This document shows positions 27,746-38,905 of a stretch of 64,000 nt of DNA, piece after piece. Each line of letters opens with the position of its first letter. Position 1 is the stretch's first letter. The stretch is taken from NCBI RefSeq assembly GCF_002288925.2, contig NW_022098044.1, forward strand, positions 10,955,388-11,019,387, read 5' to 3'. A program made the position numbers and the translations under genes. The notes under the pieces are model-generated. The model was not told the origin of the DNA, searched no databases, and saw nothing but the letters and a program-made list of their open reading frames with translations. The stretch is from Delphinapterus leucas (lineage: Eukaryota > Chordata > Mammalia > Artiodactyla > Monodontidae).

Positions 27746-28360
27746 TTAAAGGCTAGTTCCCACATCATGGTCTTTAAATATCCTTTCCTACAAAAGGGAC
27801 CCAAGGCTCCTTAGAGAAATCAGGATGGGGTACGGAAAGTACAAGTGTGTCTTGGATAGCTTATGCCACAGAAGTGCTCAAAGACTAATGGGGCCATGTT
27901 AGAAGGACACATAAGCCTACCTCAAGGATCCAATTAGCCAAATATGGGTCACTTTGGGTACTGCATACGAGCAGATTGAATTTTAAAAGGTTCATTGGCT
28001 GCATAACAATATCCAAAAAAATGGGAGGTGGCTCTTTTCACAGAAGAAAACCAGCTAATAATGTAGAAGAAATGACAGAATTAAAATTTTCTAATCTTAA
28101 TTCTACCATTTTGCAACTCTGAGTATAATTAGTGATTTAGGCCAAGAATCATCAGTAGACGGGAAAACAAAATCCACTGTGTGAAAGGTTGCTGAGGAAA
28201 AGAATTTCCGCATGCCTCGAATTATGATCCCATGGATTACTTTCTAATTACAAAAGGAAACATATACCTTTGCAAATGAAGAAAACTGATGGTCATTGTC
28301 TTGATCAAATGATTTGGCTAAGACTGCCTGATACTATGAGCCTTCTGACATAATGCAATA
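27746..28360. other. Intron 10 sequence, no recognised feature
   Basis: Moderate GC, no frame of note and no repeat recognised. Possibly an old unclassified repeat. Confidence 0.5.
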
Positions 28361-28364
28361 GAAT

Positions 28365-28700
28365 AGTGGTTGGCAAACTACAGCCTCTGGGACAAATCTA
28401 GCCCATCACCTATTCTTGTACAGCCCATGAGCTAAGACTGATTTTCACTTTTTTAATTGTTGAGGGGAAAAAAAAAAAAAAATAAAAGGAAGAATAATAT
28501 TCTGTGACACACGAAAATTAAATAAAATTCAAATTGCAGTGCCCATGTAGTTTCATTGGCACACAGCCACAGTCATTCATTTATGTGTTGTTTCTGGCTG
28601 CGTTCTTGCTACAACAGTAGGGCCGAGTAGCACTGACAGAGACCGTATCACCTGCACAGCCTAAAATAGTTAGTGTCTGTCCCTTTAGAGAAAGTTTGCT
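28365..28700 (-). mobile_element. hAT-type DNA transposon copy
   Basis: The complement runs from GGTCAGCAAACTTTCTCTAA through ATTTTAGGCTGTGCAGGTGA and AACACATAAATGAATGACTG to AGTTTGCCAACCACTATTCT. It matches the copy at 17686 in reverse orientation. A poly(A) stretch at 28470 interrupts it. Confidence 0.75.
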
Positions 28701-29442
28701 GACCTCAACAAGAGAAAGTATACAACACCACATACGACATATTCTTGCCAAAAATGTTTAACTTGAATCTAATCATGAGGAAAAAGACAAATCTGACAAT
28801 GAGAGACACAAGAAAACTGGGCTGGATGCTTCAAAAAACTCAATGAAAAGGTATCAATCCTTATTCTTAGAAGACATCTGTGATAGTATTCAGGCATTGA
28901 AGGGTCATGATTTCTTCTTTTAAATGGTTCAGAAAAAAATCTATACTTGTGAGAAAGTGAGATAAGGTAAATGTAGCAAAATACTTAAAAAGAGTTCAAA
29001 ACATTTCTAATTTTTATCTTACTACTTCACAAATATTTAATGATGAATGACTTAGCTTCACAAAACCCCACAATATATTACTAGAAATAGGCAATTTCCC
29101 CAATTCACAAATACGGAAACAGAGGTCAAGACTGAAGCTCATAGAATAATGGAGTTAAGGTTAAATTTTGAGTTTCCTGCTGAACAGTCTTCACCCTTTT
29201 TTTTCTTTTTAAACACTAAAACACTTAAGGTATGGTTTTAAAACAGAACTTGCTTAAGAATGTAGTGATATCACATATCTTCCACTTTCAAAGTAAAAAA
29301 AAAGAGATCCTCTAGACCCAGGGTAGTTCTACAATATTTCTATGTATTTGTTTCCTGTCATTAACCAGCATAAGAGAGGCCTGAGTTCAAACATCCCTGT
29401 TTCATAAAGAGATCCTGGATCTCCTTAAGAGTGTGGGGCTAC
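28701..29442. other. Intron 10 remainder next to exon 10
   Basis: AT-rich, no recognised feature. A short MIR-like phrase (ACAAATACGGAAACAGAGGTC) occurs at about 29108. Confidence 0.5.
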
Positions 29443-29569
29443 CTTCAGGAGTTTCAGTAGTTCTCTGCCTAGTTCACAGTCCAACTTGATGGCAAACACA
29501 ATGTGTAGAATAATGGTGCCTTCCACGTGACGAAGTTCACCTGATGGTACAGTAACAAAATCCAACAGC
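29443..29569 (-). CDS. FANCI: FANCI exon 10 (residues 252-294)
   Basis: 127 nt. The exon encodes [19 protein letters not shown] and then the [11 protein letters not shown] helix. The acceptor is cttttag. The donor AAG/gtagcc is a weak match at positions +4 to +6, but the next exon continues in frame. Confidence 0.95.
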
Positions 29570-29689
29570 CTAAAAGATTCAACAGAACGGTATGAGCTAT
29601 AGTTTGGGAAAGAGACAACAGTGCATATGCTCTTATGAACAAACAGAAAAACTCAAGCTGAACTAATATGATCACTGGAGGCAGGCACA

Positions 29690-30940
29690 AAGTACAAAAT
29701 CTACTGTCTCATTCTCTGATCCTTTTTACAAAACTTCTTGAAAGAACTGTCTATAGTCATTATTTCCACTTCTTTACCTCTTCCCAGTTCAATTCAATTC
29801 AATTAGGCTTCTGTCCCCTCCCTAACCTCCCTTCCAATGCTATTTGTAGCCCTTGCAAGAATAATCAAATGACCTCTACACTGTCAAAACCAATAACCAA
29901 ATTTCATCTTAATTAAAGCCTCAGCAGATTTGACACAGTTGACCCCTTCTTTCTTGAAACATTTTCTTCTCTTAGCTTCTGAGGCATTGTCACTGGCCTC
30001 TTAATTATTTGTGCTGGCTCATCCTCCCTTTAAATGGTGAATGCCTCTGAGCTCAGTCTTGGGTTTCTTTCTCTTCTCTTCACGATTTCCCTAGGTGACC
30101 CTATCCAGTCTGAAGGCTTTAGTCCTTTCCAATCTGTATCTCCTGTCCTGACCTCTAAAACCCCAGACTGCCTGCTCAACACCTCCATATGGGATACTAA
30201 TATACATCTCAAACTTACATGGTCAAAACTGAGCTTATTTCCCCCTAAACTTGCTTTTTGTCAGTCTTTCCTAACTCAGTATACAAGACCACCTTCTAAT
30301 CAATTGCTCAAGCCAAATAACTAAAAGTTATTCCAGATTAGAAGCAGTAGGCTGAAACAGGATTAAAAGCACGAACTCTGCAGCCAAACTGCTTGAATTC
30401 AAATCCCAGGTCCACCAATTTATCGCTACATAACCCTTGGAAATTCCTTAATTTCTCTGTGCCTTGGTTTCTATATGCATAAAACAGAGGCAAAAGAGAG
30501 TTGCTGTAAGGTTTAAAGTGCTTAGAACATCACCTGGCACAGAACAAGCACTCTGTTAAGTATCTGTTTCAAAAAACATCCTCTTTTTCAGTCACATCAT
30601 GCTGTGTCCTGCCTTTGCACTAACTGTTCCACCAACTGAGAATGTGCTTTTTCCTGATCTATATATTGTGGCTCTTATCATTTAGGCTTCAGTTAAAATA
30701 ACACCTTCTCAGAGAAGTTTTCCCTAACCACTCAACCTAAAGTAGCTATGCTGTCACTGTCACATCATCCATTTGAAATATATGCATAACACTTTTCACT
30801 CTAATATTTTTGTTATTTATTTATTTTCTTTTCTCTTCTCGTTGAAATATCTCCATGAGAGCAGGAACCTTGTCTGACTGGTTCATCACTGTAGTCCTAG
30901 GGCCAAATAGTTTCCGGCACAAAGTAAACACTTAAATAGC
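29690..30940 (+). repeat. L2 fragments with an internal MIR
   Basis: 29690-30345 reads as L2 coding-end sequence (TCCTGTCCTGACCTCTAAAA, CTGCCTGCTCAACACCTCCA, ACATCTCAAACTTACATGGT). 30355-30570 is a MIR (GAATTCAAATCCCAGGTCCA, TAACCCTTGGAAATTCCTTA). 30600-30940 is an L2 3' end (CTTCTCAGAGAAGTTTTCCC, TCCATGAGAGCAGGAACCTT). FANCI intron 9. Confidence 0.75.
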
Positions 30941-31152
30941 TTTTAAGCTTGCAACTTACAGAATAATTATTGCTGTTTTCCTGGAAAGATTAAAATGAAA
31001 GCGTTGAAGAGACTGCATTATTCTTTTAATTTTATTACTGAGCAGCTAAGGGGACTAGGGAAATTCTGTGAAGTGAAGGTATGGACTGAACAGTTAGATA
31101 ACAATAAGATGAATTTGGAAAAATGATTTTATTTCTATACTGTGATACTCAC

Positions 31153-31238
31153 TCATCACCACTCTGTTCCTCACTGTGCTGCGTATCTAGCCTGTTGAAG
31201 AAAGCTATGATTCCTTCCAAAACCTTCTTCCGGCTTCC
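31153..31238 (-). CDS. FANCI: FANCI exon 9 (residues 224-252)
   Basis: 86 nt between acceptor tttttcag and donor gtgagt (31147-31152). The exon encodes [20 protein letters not shown] then HSEEQSGD, leaving two bases of a Glu codon for exon 10. Confidence 0.96.
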
Positions 31239-31672
31239 CTGAAAAAAATACAAAATAAATAAGGTCTCTCCATAAAGGGCAAGTTGAACTTAAAGTTCTT
31301 TTCAGCTTGAAGGATTTTCAAGTATGAATTGAAATAAATTATAACCTAGAGTCACACTAAGAATTTATAGAACACTTTCATGTTGAAATTGAGTTTGAAA
31401 TACATCTTAATATCAGATTTTAAGGGGCCTATAGTCCACCCTTTCTGAAATCTTTATCCCTTTTACTACCACACACACACAAAATGTGGTACTACAAGAG
31501 ATAATGTATGTTTACGTTGGCTGAGGACCATGACCTTTTTACTAGATCAAATCATCATACATGAAATAAAAGCATCTATGCCCTAGTATATAAAACAAGA
31601 GTATGAATAAGCTGAATGGTACTAACTGGTCATTTCACCAGAGTTAAAAAAAAGCAAATTTTTCATTTATAC

Positions 31673-31796
31673 CTTTGAGGAGAGAACCAGAAGCTGATAG
31701 ACCAAGGGTGGTATTTCTTGAAGATTCAATTTGGAGAACATCGTCAACACTTTTTCCACCACAGTTTCCACCTCTTCTGCAGTCAGAGGGACATCC
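31673..31796 (-). CDS. FANCI: FANCI exon 8 (residues 182-223)
   Basis: 124 nt between acceptor atccacag and donor gtataa. The exon encodes [20 protein letters not shown] and then [19 protein letters not shown]. It ends on a codon boundary. It is part of the first solenoid segment. Confidence 0.96.
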
Positions 31797-32125
31797 CTGT
31801 GGATCAAAGATTCTAAAGATCAGAGCCTAATTTGGGAGATATTAGAATACTATAACTACCTCTTTTGATTTTTCTCTAATGCAGAACCTTAAAGGGGACC
31901 AATAACCTTACCTAAGCAAAGTTATCTTGGGAAAAAAAATCATAAAGTTATACTTAAAATAAGAAATCAAAGTAAAAAAGAGTGGGGGTAAATTCTGTAA
32001 CAGAAAACAGATGTACCGATACTCTTATTTAGGGAACAGTGGTATTTGACCTTGCTACATTTCAGTTTCTAGTAGGTAAGTTCTCATAGCAGGATATAAA
32101 AAGAAAAGGGAATGATGATGCTTAC

Positions 32126-32167
32126 TTGAACATGGAGGTGAGTTGGATTACATATTGATGATCCCAT
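32126..32167 (-). CDS. FANCI: FANCI exon 7, 42-nt microexon (residues 168-182)
   Basis: A very short exon encoding WDHQYVIQLTSMF and part of a Lys codon. It is bounded by acceptor taatcag and donor gtaagc. It is identified because frame and sequence bridge exons 6 and 8 exactly; human has Gln where His follows WD. Confidence 0.95.
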
Positions 32168-32289
32168 CTGATTAAAGAAATTGACAAAGGAAGTTTATGT
32201 CATTTAAACTTATTTACATATTACTTTGTAAAATTAGTAAGGAGGAAAAAATTAGGGCCATTTCAAGTTTGATTTGGTACCACTGGGAA

Positions 32290-32790
32290 ACAAGATCAAA
32301 GAAATGACATTTAAAACAATGAAATAACAGCTTTTAACCTATCAGACTGGCAAAATCAAACTCTGATGATATTCAGTGCTGGTGAGATTTTGGGAAACAA
32401 GTACTTAACATACCGTTTTAGGGGATGTACACTGATATAATCCTTCTGGGAAGACAAGTTGGCAATACTACTTATCAACTTTAAAAATGCACATAACCAA
32501 AGACCCACCCAACTTACTATTAGAAATATATCCCATGTACATGCTTATAAAAGGTCACCTAGACATATAAGGATGTTAATTCCAACACTTTTTATAATAG
32601 CAAAAAACCAAATATTATTTATCGGCAAAAAACAAATAATCTAACAATTGGACACTAGCCAAATATTATAACAGAATACTATGGAACTATTAAAAAGAAT
32701 GATGTAAAGTGGTATATGCTGACATGAACAGATGTGTTAAATGAAAAATCAAAGGTATATTACAATGTAATGAATAAACTCTTTTGTGTA
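32290..32790 (+). mobile_element. L1 3' fragment, old
   Basis: Shows the end-of-ORF2 pattern (CTATCAGACTGGCAAAATCA, GTGCTGGTGAGATTTTGGGA, CACTTTTTATAATAGCAAAA). FANCI intron 6. Confidence 0.8.
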
Positions 32791-32852
32791 ATTAAAAACA
32801 AATAAATGGATAAATATACGTGTGCTGATTCATTCCTAAAATTATTTCTGTA

Positions 32853-33175
32853 AGGGACTTCCCTGGTGGCGCAGAGGTTAGGAATCCGCCCGCCAATGCA
32901 GGGGACATGGGTTCGAGCCCTGGTCCAGGAAGATCCCACATGCTGCAGAGCAACTAAGCCCGTGTGCCACAACTCCTGAGCCTGTGCTCTAGAGCCTGCG
33001 AGCCACAACTACTGAAGCCTGCGTGCCTAGAGCCCTTGCTCCGCAACAAGAGAAGCCACCGCAATGAGAAGCCCGCACACCGCAACAAAGAGTAGCCCCT
33101 GCTCACCACAACTAGAGAAAGCCCACACACAGCAACGAAGACCCAATGTAGCCAAAAATAATTAATTAAAAAAAT
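32853..33175 (+). mobile_element. CHR SINE, long form
   Basis: Complete long element from GGGACTTCCCTGGTGGCGCA to AATTAATTAAAAAAATATATA. No clear TSD was found by eye. Lies in FANCI intron 6. Confidence 0.92.
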
Positions 33176-33788
33176 ATATATATATTAAGGATTTCTTACT
33201 AGTAAGAATTTTTCATCTTTGATGTCTTTATATACTTCATTTTTAATGGCTATAAGTTACATGGAATGGATCTACCTTAACTTATTGATGCATAGCTTAC
33301 ATACCATAACTTACATATCTCCATTATTGTATGCTTAAGTTGGTCACAAATTTCTGTGTTGAAATGTTCATGTATGAAGATTTTCTTATATGTTGCAATT
33401 TCTCCTTAGGGTAGATTCTCATATTTCTGGTTTAAAGATACAACATCACTTATACATCTCACTCCCTCAAAAAAATATAAAAGATAGTGGTAGGGTGACT
33501 TTCCAGCCTTAAGGACCTTGGGACTCCAAATACTGCTATAGGGATAAACTGCTGTGTTAAGATGGAGAGTCAAGTAAATAGAAACTATATGTATAGTCTT
33601 AGAACAGAGAATACAGTAAATAATCTCTCTCAAAAATTCATCACAGACTAAATGGTTTTATAGTGGTAGACCATAAACCAAAATGGACTAAAAACTTGAG
33701 TGGTATAAATTCCTAAAATAAATGATAATTCTTTTTTTGGTCACTTGTAGTCCTGCGAAAGTTCTACACATTAATAAGAAAGACTCAC
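33176..33788. other. Intron 6 remainder
   Basis: AT-rich, resembling decayed LINE sequence at 33185-33420. No gene seen before exon 6. Confidence 0.5.
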
Positions 33789-33846
33789 CTGCCAGAACAG
33801 AGGGTGTTAATCAACTGCTTCTTACATTCTTCCCCACTTAGTTCAC
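33789..33846 (-). CDS. FANCI: FANCI exon 6 (residues 149-168)
   Basis: 58 nt between acceptor atttctag and donor gtgagt. The exon encodes [19 protein letters not shown] plus part of an Arg codon. The length and both intron phases agree with the neighbouring exons. Confidence 0.96.
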
Positions 33847-33925
33847 CTAGAAATGCAAAATACACTGAGGAATAAATTTAATTCAGTGAAGACAGTAAAA
33901 GCCACTAAGATTGGAAGAAAATTAC

Positions 33926-34082
33926 CTTTTCCATAAGCTAGATTTTCCTTTTTGGTAGCAAGGGCAGTGAAAATGATGGGTAATAGCTCCAAAGATTTTC
34001 CATTCGTTAGGTTGCCCTGTTTGACAGCATCAACAAACTCACTGGCTAATTCAACCAATAATGCTCCTGGAAAATTGTGAAC
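33926..34082 (-). CDS. FANCI: FANCI exon 5 (residues 97-149)
   Basis: 157 nt between acceptor acttttag and donor gtaatt. The exon encodes [14 protein letters not shown] and then [20 protein letters not shown], close to human. Only 79 nt separate it from exon 6, the shortest intron in the window. Confidence 0.97.
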
Positions 34083-34523
34083 CTAAAAGTTGATGGGATT
34101 AAGAAAATGTTAAGCAGAAATCTAAATGTTTGATATCTCTGTCTAAGAAATACTCTTTTGCTGAATTAATAGAACTGGCATTGAAACCTAGAACTGGTCC
34201 TATAAGTGATTCAGGGAATCATTCTGCTCTGGTATAAACATAATTGTAAAGGATTTCATAGATCAGGATCTTCCACCAGTTCCCTGATGTTTTCAAATAC
34301 GCCAACTCTTCAAAGAGATACATGTCCATGATACCAGAAATGTAACGTAAACATCTAAATGGTTTATGGCTCTTCCATCAACTATTTTGTTTTATAACAG
34401 TAGTTCTTATTCATAAACAGGAGCTATGGTAGGTTTGGCACACTTAAGTTTTCCCTCCCTCAACAAACTACAAACCCCCCAAAATCCACCCAAAACCAAA
34501 AAAGTTTTTGTTTTCCATCTCAC

Positions 34524-34654
34524 CTCCAGCATTAGTAATCCTATGATTTCAGATGCTACTTCTTTCTGCAAATCCCCTGATTCCAACAATTGGACACAAC
34601 AACTGTATATCTTAAGTCTCCTAAGAGCTCCAGCTTCTTCAGAACACGGGAAAC
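34524..34654 (-). CDS. FANCI: FANCI exon 4 (residues 53-96)
   Basis: 131 nt encode [11 protein letters not shown] through [19 protein letters not shown], the first helical repeats of the solenoid. The donor is gtgaga. The acceptor is a weak AAG (acaataag) with a purine-rich approach rather than a pyrimidine tract, but reading frame and length both demand it. Confidence 0.95.
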
Positions 34655-35039
34655 CTTATTGTTTTAAACAGGTGGTACAGAAACAAAGAAAGAAAAAAGG
34701 CAGAATTCTTACAAGGTTGAAGGGTAAACAGGAAAAACAAACAGCTTTGTAGTTGAATATAGAAACAGAATTATCAAACTGCTTATTACTATGGTGTCTA
34801 GAACAGCAATATTTAGGAGCTTTGAAAAAGTATTTAATTTAGACAGAAAACTGAAACATTACCTTTTCTACTTCCACCCATGTCATTAATTTTTTAAATA
34901 ATTTTATAGTGCAGAAGAAGGAACACCTTCTAATATACTTTAGAGCTTTTCTGGGATCCAGTAACCCAAATTAAGTGCCTTTAACATACTTCACTTCAAA
35001 ACATCATCACTGATTGATGTCAGCAGGAATGTAGAGTAA
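34655..35039. other. Intron 3 sequence between exon 4 and the old L1
   Basis: Short AT-rich stretch containing the weak exon 4 acceptor. Nothing else recognised. Confidence 0.5.
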
Positions 35040-36653
35040 TAAAGACCTTGGAAAATGCTGTCCTCCATAAAAGCAACTAGAACACTAACAAAAATAGTGA
35101 AAACCAACTTGTTCAGGATTCTGGAAATTAACCAGACTTGCAACAATCCAGGGAGAGTTTATTTAAGATAAACAGCTGAATCTAAGTGAGAATAGCAAGC
35201 TCTGTTGTGTTTCAACATGCCCTCATTCCACCTCCTAACCCCTACCCCCCACCAGTCCAGTAGTCTTTAAAACCAACAGTTCACACTCACGGTACAAGCC
35301 ACCAGTCTAGCAGCCTCTGGAGGGGACAGAATATGATTGGAGTTCCACCAAAGCCCAATTCCCAGATAACTGTCATTATTTGACCTGTCTGGCTATTCCT
35401 TAGAAATTTTCACTCTCAAGACTTGTCTTTACTTGACCTGACTTAGAACTCGCCCAGTGCAATCTTTTACCAGGGGCATTTGTCTAAACCAGTTGCAAGT
35501 GATTACTTTTTCAGCTGCCTGGATAGCAATAACAGTTGGGCATGCAACAAGCTGACCAAAGAACGTAAAATATAAGCCTGGAGAAAGGTGCAGAGGGGAC
35601 TCTGAAACATTCTGACATATTCCTAGGAACCTAGGAAGCCATGAAAATACTTAGGGTTGTGCACATGGGAAGGGCTGTGTGTATGGCCAGGCAACACCCA
35701 AGAGGACCCTAATCTCTCACCTCTGGATGATCCTGAGGCTCTACACAAGCAGAAGGGCTAAGGAGGAGTTATAAGCTACCTGCCTGAGAACTGAAGGTGT
35801 GCATCTGACATGCACAGGGTCCCTCAGCAAAGGCTGGGAAACTCACTGGTTCCAGGCATTTTAAAGGAAATCCTTGCCAAATCATTAGCTGACCACAAAG
35901 CTAACCAAACAGAGACTTCAGGGGCCACGTAGAACAGTGCCCATACACAACAAACAATACATATTTCACAAAATTAGTTCAGAAGAACAACTATAAAAAC
36001 AAAAGCAACACCACAACAGCAACAACAGATCTGGGGGAGGGGGATGGTATCTGATTTCCAGAATTCCCACAAAATATCATCTAAAATGTCCAGTTTTCAG
36101 GAACAAAAAAATAAAAAACATACAGGGAAACAAGAGCATGGTCCATACACAGGAAAAAAAGGAATCAATAGAAACCGTCCCTGAGAGCGCCCAGATATTA
36201 GATTTACTAGACAAAGACTGAAATCAGCTATTTTAAATATGTTCAAAGAACAAAAGGAAACCATGTCTAAAGAACTAAAGGAAAATATAAGAATGATGTC
36301 TCACCAAATAGAGAATATCAATAAAGAGACAGAAATTATAAAAAAGAACCAAACAAAAATTCTGGAATTAAAAAGTACAATAATTGAACTGAAGAATCCA
36401 CTAGAGGGGCTCAACAGGAGATCTGATATGGCAGAAAAAAGAATCAGAGAACTTGAAGATAGAGCAATTGAGATTATCCAGTCTCAGGGACAGAAAGAAA
36501 AAGAAAAATGATCAGAGCTTCAGAGACCTGCGGGATCCCGTCATGAATACCAACATGGACATACTGAAAGTCCCAGAAGGAAAGGAAAGAGAGAAAGGAG
36601 AAAAAAGAAGTAATGGCCAAAAACTTCCCAATTTTAATGAGAACACTAATTTA

Positions 36654-36805
36654 CACATTCAGTGAATTCCCTGGCAGTCCAGAGGTTAGGACTCCGTGCT
36701 TTCACTGCCGAGGGCCCAGGTTCAATCCCTGGTCGGGAAACTAATATCCCACAAGCTGCACAGTGCAGCCAAAAAAACAAAGCAAACAAACAAAACCCAC
36801 ATTCA
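36654..36805 (+). mobile_element. CHR-type SINE, short form
   Basis: Short element with an 8-bp TSD CACATTCA at 36654-36661 and 36798-36805. Inserted in the L1 of intron 3, just after its ORF1 remnant. Confidence 0.9.
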
Positions 36806-37249
36806 AGAAGCTCAAAGAACTCCAAATAGGATAAACCCAAGAGATCCACATTTAGACATACCATAGCAAACTATCAAAATCAAAGATGCCTCATCATAAA
36901 AAAAACCATATGTGAAAAACCCACACTTAACATCATACTCAATAAGTGAAGATTGAAAACTTTTCCATAAGATAGGAAAAATACAAGGATGCCCACTTTT
37001 TAACACTTCTATTCAACATAATACTGGAAGTTCTAGATAGAGCAATTATTGCATTTAGTGCCACTGAACTGTACAGTTAAATAAAAAGGTTAAAGACAAG
37101 AAGAGAATATTGAAAGCAACAAGAGACAAGCAACTCATCTGGTAAAAGGAGTACTCAATACGATTAACAGCTGATTTCTCATTTTAAAAAATCATTGAAG
37201 GGCAGAAGGAAATGGGATAACATAGTCAAAGTACTGAAAGAACTCAACA

Positions 37250-37318
37250 GCCAGAAAAACTATCCCTCCAAAACTGTCAACCAAGAACTCTATAGCCAGA
37301 AAAACTATCCCTCCAAAA
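37250..37318 (+). repeat. 45-bp in-frame tandem duplication in L1 ORF1 remnant
   Basis: The 24-mer starting GCCAGAAAAACTATCCCTCC occurs at 37250-37273 and 37295-37318, 45 bp apart. The frame holds across it (SQKNYPSK twice). Confidence 0.9.
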
Positions 37319-37716
37319 TGGAGAAATTAAGACATTCCCAGATAAACAAAAGAGAATTTGCTGCCAGAAGACCTGCCCTAATGCTAAAGGGAGTCTTTCA
37401 GGCTGGAATGAAAGGACACCAGACAGAATTTGAATCCACATGAAATAGAGAACATCAGTAAAGGTAACTACATAGGAAAATATGAAAGACAGTATAAATG
37501 TACTTTGTAATTATTTTCTCTCCTATCTGATTTATAAGACACCTGCATAAAACAACAATTATAAATCTGCACTGGTGGGAATAAATGTGTAAAGCTGTAA
37601 TTTATAGGACAATAATAGCACAGAGGAGGAAGGGGGAGAATTGAAGCTACATGTAGAGCAAAGTTTTATAACTATTAAATCTAAGCTGGTATTAATCTGA
37701 ACTAGATTGTTATAAA

Positions 37717-38344
37717 TTAACTCATTATTGCCCAGGGGAATTTTTGCAGAAACTAATGCATGTGGCTGGTGATTTTTATTTTGGCCGGCCAAAAAATTAA
37801 TTCTTTTATTTCACTAACCCTTTGTGGGTTATTACATTCAATAGTTAGACCTGACACACCTGTAAAGTCTTCTAATTTTTGTAAAATGTTGTCTTCAAGC
37901 CACTCTTCTATAGAAGCAAAGGAGCATTCTCCTGCACCATGAATTTCATTTTCACTTTCTGTATCAGAATCAATCACTAAGGTTTTTTGTCTCTTTGTTG
38001 GTCTAATACATCGTCTGAATCAGAATTATATTCTGAAGAACTATCATCTTCTGAGACACTAGTATATATGTCACTTGGACAATCATAGAAAGTATCTGCA
38101 TAAAATTCACCAAAAAATTTTTCACTCAAAATTTCATGATGTGTCACTTTTGAAAATTTTACATTTATAATATACACAAGATTGAAGCAAAAACCAAACG
38201 GAGCAAAATGTGAATGATAATGACAATCATAAGTTGTATAATGAACCCTTGATCAATTTTAAGCTCTAACAACTTCTCATGGTGATGTTAACTGTAGCAC
38301 TCTCTAAAAATGTATTGATATGTCTCCGGTCAATAATGTGTTAA
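37717..38344 (-). mobile_element. piggyBac-type DNA transposon (internally deleted) at a TTAA site
   Basis: A 620-bp element (37721-38340) is bounded by TTAA on both sides (37717-37720 and 38341-38344). Its ends are inverted repeats: left CTCATTATTGCCCAGGGG; right, read as complement, CACATTATTGACCGGAG. Removing it with one TTAA restores continuous L1 sequence. The TTAA target is specific to the piggyBac superfamily. The minus strand keeps a transposase-like N-terminus: a Ser/Asp/Glu-rich stretch (SEDDSSSEYNSDSDD), then EWLEDN and FTGVSGLTIECNNP, which resembles the FTG..G motif ahead of the piggyBac catalytic domain. The catalytic Asp region is absent, so this copy cannot move itself. The family name is not known to me; it could be a known mammalian piggyBac MITE group. 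Confidence 0.88.
37753..38177 (-). pseudogene. piggyBac transposase N-terminal remnant, one frameshift
   Basis: Two minus-strand frames (38177-37977 and 37977-37753) join across a run of six A near 37985; a one-base change there shifts the frame just after DQQRDK. Together about 140 residues: acidic N-terminus, then IDSDTESENEIHGAGECSFA, EEWLEDN and the FTG motif. Coding then runs into the terminal repeat and stops, so the DDD catalytic core has been deleted. Confidence 0.75.
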
Positions 38345-38585
38345 GATGTCAGTTCTAATCGCCAAGGCAAGCACTAAGAAAGTAACTGAAAAAATTAGTG
38401 AAAAAGATTACAAAGGAATTAAAATGGTACACTAGAAAACACCTACTTAACATATAACACACAAGGTATTAACAGAGGAACAAAAAGACACGACGTAAAG
38501 AAAACAAACAGCAAAACAGCAGATATCAATCCTACTTTTTTAGCAATTATGGTAAATGTAAAGGGATTAGATACTCCAATCAAAA

Positions 38586-38905
38586 GGCAAAGATTGGGAC
38601 TTCTCTGGTGGAGCAGTGGTTAAGAAGCTGCTTGCCAGTGCAGGAGACATGGGTTCAATCCCTGGTCTGGGAAGATCCCACATGCCGCAGAGCAACTAAG
38701 CCCACAAGCCACAACTACTGAAGCCCGTGCGCCTAAGGCCCACGCTCCGCAACAAGAGAAGCCACCACAATGAGAAACGCGCGCAAAACGAAGAGTAGCC
38801 CCTGCTCACTGCAACTAGAGAAAGCCTGCGCACAGCAACTAAGACCCAACGCAGCCAAAAATAAATAAAATAAATAGATTTATTTTAAAAAAGGGCAAAG
38901 ATTGG
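38586..38905 (+). mobile_element. CHR SINE, long form, with TSD
   Basis: Complete element. TSD GGCAAAGATTGG at 38586-38597 and 38894-38905. Inserted in the start of ORF2 of the intron-3 L1. Confidence 0.94.
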
